From Anthopleura xanthogrammica (Eukaryota > Cnidaria > Anthozoa > Actiniaria > Actiniidae), in the NCBI GenBank assembly GCA_964019055.1, contig OZ025209.1:558001-622000 (forward strand): a stretch of DNA of 64,000 nucleotides, in the 5' to 3' direction. A program made the translations under genes and the position numbers. Shown here piece by piece: positions 57,178 through 64,000 of the stretch (its first letter is position 1; each line of letters begins with the position of its first letter). Under the pieces are notes generated by a model, which saw nothing but the letters and a program-made list of their open reading frames with translations, was not told where the DNA came from and made no database searches.

Positions 57178-60100
57178 TTATTGGTGATGCCCACCGTGAT
57201 CTGTTAAGTGTGCATCCATATTATGTAGTTCCGAACTTGTGTGAGTTTCTGTTGGTAAGCTTCCAACCATGCTTGGCGTCGATATTCCTGTCGGGAATCC
57301 ATATCCTTGACTACCACTAAAGGCTGGATACCCGCCTTGACCACCCTGATAACCGGTGAAAACCGCTTGAGGAATAGTGCATGCTGGGTATACATGACCA
57401 TGGCTATGCGCATGTGTTGGCATGAAGCCTGATGGTACGCTGTTCAGTGAGTATGGCGGTCTCGAGTAGGGATTGAATCTCATGTCCATATGAAATGATC
57501 TTGGTGTTGGCGCTTTAAGATGTGGAGGGATCGCCAATGAACTGCCTACATTTCCAGGCTCGTTGGATTCATGTGATAAGTGGATTGGTTTGGTATCTTC
57601 TGGTAGATGAACTGTTTGAGCGTGGTTGTAGTCGCTGTATTGATGTTCATCATTGGACTGGTGGAAAACAGGTTTGATGTCTGTTGTTGAAGGCGCGACG
57701 GCACTGCATGATGGAGTCTTTAGTGGGAGAAGTGACTTATCATCATTTACTGAAGAAGAAGAAGCAGAAACGCTGCCAGCATCTAAAAATAAATGAAGCA
57801 ATCAATATTAATAAGCAATTTGTTGAGGGCTTTAACTTATTCCAAACAACCTATAGTTAACACCATTCGATAGCATGGCCGCTTCTATTCCACTTCTATT
57901 CCCTTAGGAATGATCCCAAACCACCTATAGTGAACATCATCCAACATGGCTGCCACTTTAATTCCCTTAGGAATGATCCCAAACCACCTATAGTGAACAT
58001 CATCCAACATGACAGCTACTTTTTAATTACTTAACAAAATAAAAATGAATTCACAACTCCCACAAATGTTTCCTGGAAAATTAAGGAAAAGATATCTTGC
58101 TGATCTGTGCAAAAAAAATAGCCAATTAGAATCCAGAAAATTTGCAAAAATTGAGGTGTCATCCTTAGTAGCCCAGCGACTCGGGAAACGGTTATTTCTT
58201 TATTTTATTTTCACACTCAATAATGAATATCATAGTAAATGCATACGAAATCTTTTTACCACAACAAATAAGACTATATTGATATAGTCAAGGAAAAAAA
58301 GTCTTTTTAATGAAAAACGAATAAACTTCCTGGAATATCCGCAACTTTTTAAGTACTTTTTGCACAATTCAAACAAAGGACAAAAATTTAACTGTTATTT
58401 ATACAATAAGTGCCCATTGTATTCGACAAAATGGGAAAAAATTGAAGTTAATAAGAGAAAAGATGTTTAATAACACCTTAAGATATATATAGAGCTTGTA
58501 GATCCATCTTTCAACATTAGCGTTTGGGGTAAACATTCACACTTAGTTGCTGGGATTGATCTTAATTTAAGTGTCTTTGCACTCAAGGCAAGTTGAAGTC
58601 TAAACTGTTTAGACAGCTGTCGCTGTTACAACAACAACTTGATCCTTTATTTCCGACTACAATACGAACAATTTGCACTAATTTTCGTATATAAACCTTT
58701 TTAAATACCAAGTGCTTTTTAAGAGTTAATGACGATGCCATTCCTTATCGTGGGAAAACGCCAACCACATAAAGTGAACAAAAACAAACTTCTCCATTGA
58801 TAACATTACAACTTCTTGTGCTAAATAAACGTTCAAAACAATGGGCCCCATTCCATTCTACTCATTCACAAAAAGGTTATGAATACAAACTATTAGGGAA
58901 GATTATTCTAGAGGTTTTATGGCGCACATTTATCCTACTACATAAGATGTGACAAGAAGTAGCTAATGATCGCACAACACAACCAGGAATCACAAGCTTA
59001 TGGCAAATATCTATATTTTCGTTCAATGGGCGTGACCCATCTATACACATCTATAAAAATAATTCTGTATATTCGTAAGGAATGAAATTTACGTCGATAT
59101 TTTTTTCTTGCAAAATGCAAACTTGTATGGATATATTCTCATAAACCTCGTGTGGCTACACCATACTTTTATTCAGAAAATTGAAAAATGGATGAAATAA
59201 CCTGCAAATTTTCAGTTTCGCTTGGCTTGCATTTCCTTCTCAAATCGGGGGTCCCAGGTTCGATTCCTGTGGAACTCGGTATCATACGTGAACAGGGTTT
59301 GTTAGGTCTCTCCTTTCATTCAATGGGTTTTCTCAGAGTTCTACGTTTTCTCCTCCCTCAGCACTGAAAACCCAACATGCTAAATTATATTTCGTTCTGT
59401 GTGTAGTTCGTGCCCTGACTTAGATCAGCCAAGAGATTGTTTCAGGGTTCGATAACACCCGGGTTTTTGGTTTGTTTAGGTTAGATATCTGTACATCTAT
59501 TGAGGTTTTTATCCATTGTATACTGTGGCAATTTGTCTATAAGATATTAGAGGATTTTTTTTTAACATTCTGCAACTGGAAAATGCTCCAATCTTAATCT
59601 ACGGTTTCCTAATAACGATATAAACTGAGGTAAAAGTATTGAGTTGATTAAAATGGAATTAAAAAAACACATCTTCAAAAGCAAGCAGTTCTCTGGCGTC
59701 GAGAAAAAGACGTTTATAGCCCAGGATGTTGAGAGTTATTCGTTTTTCATTGATTGGATTTTTGTCAATTCTTAAGCGATTTATTTCCATCAACAACGTT
59801 GATAATAATGAGAGTAAAAGCTGAAGTAAAACCGGAAATATTTTACCACGGGTTTCTTTATTTCTATTCATTAATACATCGAAATGAAAGTAAATGACGA
59901 GAACACAGAACATAAAAACAAAACCAATTAAAATATCCACGGACAATCGCTTCATAAACAATGCACAACTCCAAAATCTTAAATTCCGTTAATTGCTTTA
60001 AAGCATTTGAAGAAAAATTTCCACAATACTTGATATTTTGACCAGATAAAGTGATATTTCAAAAAACGCTTTTATCTTCATTTTTTACGTTAAGAGAGTC

Positions 60101-63100
60101 GAGTTTCTCGGACTCTAAAAAGATGAAAATTCCGTTTTGAATTTAGTCTAGAAGAAATTAAACTCAAGGACTTTGTGATCAAAAAATAATAAAAAAACGG
60201 ATGAAATCTAGCGATAAATTGTGGTCGATTGCTAACAATAGATACTTAGAGCGGTAATAGCGAACTAAAAATTAATAATAAAATTTACTTGGAAAATGCA
60301 AGACCAATATCAGAACAATAATGCTACCTGGATATGACCAGAAAAATTCAAAAGAAATGTTAAACTAAAATTAGAGTTAAATGAATCGTCCTTTCATTGC
60401 AGTCGGGGGAAAACACCTAGTTAATGAAAAAGAAGCAAAACTTATGAAAGAATTAAACTTGCAAGAACAATGTTCCCGAAACTGGACAGTTTGGACCTGC
60501 AGAGAGCGAGAGAGCGAGAGGAGGAGAGAGAAAAATATGACCGGAAAAAATTCAAAAAAAATGTTAAATTAAAAATGTTAGGAAAATTGTAAAAAAAAAA
60601 TTCCTAGAATATTTCCTATTCTCAAGAGAATTAAATAATCAAAGACAAAACATATATTTTGCTGCCGAATTTCTCGTTCACGTTCAGTGATTCCATTTTA
60701 CTCACCCAGAAAACAGGTTTTACACCAAACGTGAGGTTTTTCCTAAGTTCTTTACACTCCAGACAGAGCCTATTATCGCCTAGTTTCAAAGATGTGCTAT
60801 GATATTCCCTCGAGGGAATAAGCCCAAACTTAGAGCCGACTATTTTCCACGCTTTATCTTAATTAACACCATTAGCTTAGCGCTCAAGCGTTACCTAAAC
60901 TTATGACCATCATCTTGAAAGTACTTTTTACTTTATCACATTTTTGGCCAGCTTTTAACCTCGAAATCTCATGACCTTCTTAGAACTGCGCACTTTGCTT
61001 TCGAAGGGCGGCCTTCATTGTCAAGGTTTGAGCAAGAGTTCTTGAATTCGCTTTCTTTCGATGCTTTAGCGAACAACATTTCAAAACAAGTCAAGGAAAT
61101 AAGTGTTTAAAGATCTGAGTTACATCTAATGACCATCTAAACATCCTTGACTTTGTAACTAAGGTGCTTGAGTGATGAGAAACGTTTTCAAGGATCCGCG
61201 AAGCTTTTGCTACATCGTGTGTGCAGGAGGAGTTGATGGAGTCATTCATCGCTAATTTTTAGTTTTCAACACTAATCCTTGCCGAAACTTTTTCAACAGC
61301 TTACTTGGACTAAAATTATAGTTAAATCAATCGTCCTTTCATTGCAGTCCGGGAAAAACACCTAATTAATGAAAAAAAAGCAAAACTTATGAAAGAATTA
61401 AACTCGCAAGAACAATGTTCACAAAACTGGACAGTTTGGACCTAGAGAGAGCGAGCGAGAGGAGGAGAGAAAAATAGCGATTTGTAACCCAGTTATTTTT
61501 TTACTTTAATTGATAAGAACAACTTTCATTTAGTTTTATAGTAGTGGAAATTTGAAATACATCTTTTGAATAAAATACGAGGACAGTTCCCTGGTACCAT
61601 GTGATGAAGCAGTGAATAACTAAAACACATAAAGTTACAACATCTTTGAAACGTGAACTGTTAAGAAGAAATATTCCTATGTTCACCTTAACAACATAGA
61701 CAGATATCTTGAAAATAATTAAAAAATTATATCCAAAAAACGCCAGGAAAAGTAAAAAAAAAATTCATAGGATTGCAACAAAAAATTTGGCCAGGAAAAC
61801 CCTGTTGTGCACTTTTATTTATAACACAATACGAAGGTTCGAAAACCAAAAAAATTCGCTTTTTCTTCCAGTGTAGGATATATTTGGCGGTTAAGTTTTT
61901 TTAGTAATACCTAAGCTTCCGAACTTATTATTAAGTTTAAAAAAAGAAAGGCTCATAAATTATTATTTTGTTTTTTGCTAAGCTTACACATGACCTATAT
62001 TAAAATAAAAACACTTCGAAACAAGAACAAAAAAAACCTGGTAAAAACAAAACGGTGAAAGGTTAAGTTTTGTAAACATGGTTTTTTCATATTCCAGGGA
62101 GCTTCCTTTTACCTTTGTTTGCAGAAACGTTTTTAATTAATACCTTTCTCTGTTCGGTGAAACTTCGCGGGTATTGTTATTATGTAAATTGACAGAATCT
62201 AGTCTCCTTTTCATTTGAAAGAAAGAAAAGACCCTGTGTTTGTCGTTGATAACCTCAAGTGTTTAGAACAATCACATTTTGATTAACAACAGTCACCAAC
62301 GCTTCAAAACCACCAGGAAAAAGGGAGAAAAATATCTATTAGAAAATTTTTAGTCCTTATGCGACAAGATTTTGAATAATTCGAATTTCGAAACTCAAAA
62401 ATTCTTGAGTTAAATTACATAACCTAAGCAAAGTATTGGTTCAGAATAACAAATTGAGATCCTAAAATATTTTTTTGTTGAAAAATTGGTATCAAAGAAG
62501 TTATTAGTCTTGAAGATTACTCATCTTTTTAACATCCTCTTTACGATATAAAGTTTTTGCAAAAATTTAGTCTTAAGAATTTGCTGAGCTCACTTAGGAA
62601 CAAAAGTACGACAAGATGGGATGACAAAAAATGGCGATTTTTTTTTAAAATTTATATAAACAGAAAAAAATAACCCCTAGTTTATAGCTTACCGTTAGTA
62701 TTTTCTGGTTTTTGGTTTATCGAAAGCTGATTTTTGAGATTGTCAGCACCATCATCGCTATTACGATCCTCGTCATCTTCATTGAAATCCTCGTCATTTC
62801 CCGATTCGGTTCGTCGCCTGAGCAATAGATTGATGGTGAGAAAGAGAAGTGTTAACATCTTAAGACATTACTCGTTTTATTATAGTGTTTCTTGTGTCAA
62901 AATACACTGTTGTTTGAAAGAAACACAAGAGGAAACGTTAACAGCTTTATATTTTTTAGCTGTTTTCTTTATTTTTAGGACAATTTTCCCTTTCTATATG
63001 TCCTCTTTGGTCAAGACACGTACCAAATTTTCCATCAATTTCCTTCGCATCTGATTAAGACCCGACAAAAGTGAACTATAAGCCAAATATCATTTTTGAC

Positions 63101-63305
63101 AGGATTTCTTAAGCTGCCAAAACTGATTAGAATAGATGTCAAATCAATTTTAGTTTTCGCTTTGAATTTGTTGTCAAAGAGAATAAAATTGAAGAAAAAG
63201 CGAAATGTGTTTTATTCACCTTCTTTCCATTCTTCTTCGATGACCTGCGCCTTCTTCTCGAAATCCTTTAGCAAAAGGATTGTGGTCGATCTTTAACTGT
63301 GTTAT
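57178..63305 (-). CDS. Second T-box transcription factor, 3' part only (5' exons beyond right edge)
   Basis: Three minus-strand exons: 63305-63220, 62817-62693 and 57782-57178 (TAA). The first encodes [16 protein letters not shown], the invariant C-terminal end of a T-box domain, followed by a basic run (EEGAGHRRRMERRR). The second is acidic (E and D, with NDEDFNEDDEDRNSDD). The third is a 200-aa tail rich in Ser, Pro, His, Gly and Tyr, including THAHSHGHVYP. The rest of the T-box must lie beyond 64000. The F-R-x-x-G-x-G-x-R-R pattern after the domain resembles Tbx2/3 (GFRDTGNGRR), while [11 protein letters not shown] is also seen in Eomes/Tbr, so the subfamily is open. Intron phases (0 before ITQLK, then 2, then 1) equal those of the neighbouring T-box gene on the same strand. 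The 4.9-kb intron has no convincing extra exon. Confidence 0.9.
57880..58020. repeat. ~62-bp tandem repeat, about two copies
   Basis: GGAATGATCCCAAACCACCT followed by ATAGTGAACATCATCCAACA repeats, with a third degenerate start near 57838. It lies in the second T-box gene's intron. Confidence 0.8.
58110..58238. repeat. Dispersed repeat (copy 2 of the 24-kb element)
   Basis: GAGGTGTCATCCTTAGTAGC, then CGGGAAACGGTTATTTCTT and ATTTTCACACT, matches 23990-24112 closely. The inverted right half is not evident here. Confidence 0.75.
59216..59470 (+). mobile_element. tRNA-like SINE copy
   Basis: B-box GGTTCGATTCC at about 59249, body GGTTTGTTAGGTCTCTCC and TTTTCTCCTCCCTCAGC, tail CCTGACTTAGATCAGCC and GTTTCAGGGTTCGATAACA. 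It lies in an intron of the second T-box gene. Confidence 0.7.
60378..61475. repeat. Direct duplication of about 150 bp (60378-60537 and 61330-61475)
   Basis: Both blocks run from ATCGTCCTTTCATTGCAGTC through AAAACTTATGAAAGAATTAA and GGACAGTTTGGACCT to a GAGCGAGAG-rich end, with about 90% identity by eye. They lie 0.95 kb apart in the second T-box gene's intron. Confidence 0.85.
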
Positions 63306-64000
63306 CTGTAAATGAAAAGACACTTCACTAAAATGCTTCAAATCTATTAAAACTAAAAGACAATTTCATACCCAAAGCACTTGAAATTACAATAACGACC
63401 TAACATTTTTATTAATTCAAAGCTTGAAGATAATTTTATATGCAAGGAAGGGTAGGTTGGCAAACGCACTTGATCTTAAAGAACGTGTGAAGCTAACGAA
63501 AATAAAAATACACGAGTGAAACAACTAGAAATATTCATGGAAAGTTTCTTAAAATATTTCTTAACATTGTTTTTTTTTTTAGAGAAAACGGAACCTCTCC
63601 AATTTTGAAGAACGTCCTCAGCGATTCAATAAAAAAGACAAAGGCAATCAGGTTTTTAGTGTTAGAAGAAGATGTTCAAGGTGTTGTTAAAAACCAAATG
63701 CATTTCTAGCTTTTTGGGGAACGAAAGAGCGCGAGTTTCTATCCTTAAATCTAGTGAATTAGAAAAATATTGAATCAAAGAGATGAAAAAAAGCGTAACA
63801 AACAAATGAATGAAATATTGTTCGACGTTCCAAACACAACACAATTTAACACCGTTGTTAAAGCATTCAATAGAGTTTCCACAGCTTTTTAAAATCATCT
63901 CTTCTAGAAACCTAAACTTTTAAATCCAAAAGATAAGAAATATAGAAGGAATATACTTTTTTTCCGCTGAATGAACTTGGGTCGATTTGTTACTTTGTTC
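63306..64000. other. Intron of the second T-box gene
   Basis: Lies upstream, in gene orientation, of the exon at 63305. I see no further T-box exon before the window ends. Confidence 0.5.

Noticed and set aside
59659..59961. 100-codon minus-strand hydrophobic frame
   Set aside because: AT-rich intron of the second T-box gene. The Phe/Leu/Ile excess fits base composition and no family is recognised.

Overview
The window is eukaryotic genomic DNA, AT-rich, with intron-dense genes, canonical GT-AG splice sites, many microsatellites and several families of short interspersed and foldback elements. The exon sequences look like those of an early-branching animal. An anthozoan cnidarian (coral or sea anemone) is my best guess, from the small secreted genes, the T-box genes and the repeat texture, but this is inference and the species cannot be named from sequence alone.

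Layout, left to right. 1-4.5 kb: the 5' half of a minus-strand SLC12A9-like cation-chloride cotransporter gene, running off the left edge. 4.5-5.9 kb: a head-to-head intergenic region that probably holds both promoters. 5.9-24.6 kb: a complete plus-strand ACAD10 gene in 27 coding exons. Its exons join in one frame to 1032 codons plus stop and encode a transit-peptide-like start, a HAD hydrolase domain, an APH-type kinase domain and an acyl-CoA dehydrogenase domain. Its 4.8-kb ninth intron contains, on the opposite strand (10.0-11.3 kb), a complete three-exon gene for a small secreted protein with two trefoil (P) domains. 26.5-26.9 kb: a possible intronless minus-strand gene for a two-pass membrane protein. 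28.1-30.9 kb: a four-exon plus-strand gene for a secreted protein I do not recognise. 32.3-40.7 kb: a minus-strand TMC (transmembrane channel-like) gene with at least 17 exons. 43.0-51.0 kb: a complete T-box transcription factor gene on the minus strand. 57.2-63.3 kb and beyond the right edge: the 3' end of a second T-box gene on the same strand. The last three exons of the two T-box genes have the same intron phases.

The genes do not form a functional cluster. The points that stand out are the antisense trefoil gene nested in ACAD10, the tandem T-box pair (possibly the old Tbx2/3-Tbx4/5 linkage), a perfect 72-bp inverted repeat in a TMC intron, a 99-bp minisatellite with higher-order structure in ACAD10, a tRNA-like SINE family with at least six copies, and a copied TMC exon fragment beside its parent exon.

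All gene models were built by eye from splice signals, reading phase and remembered family sequences. No database search was run.
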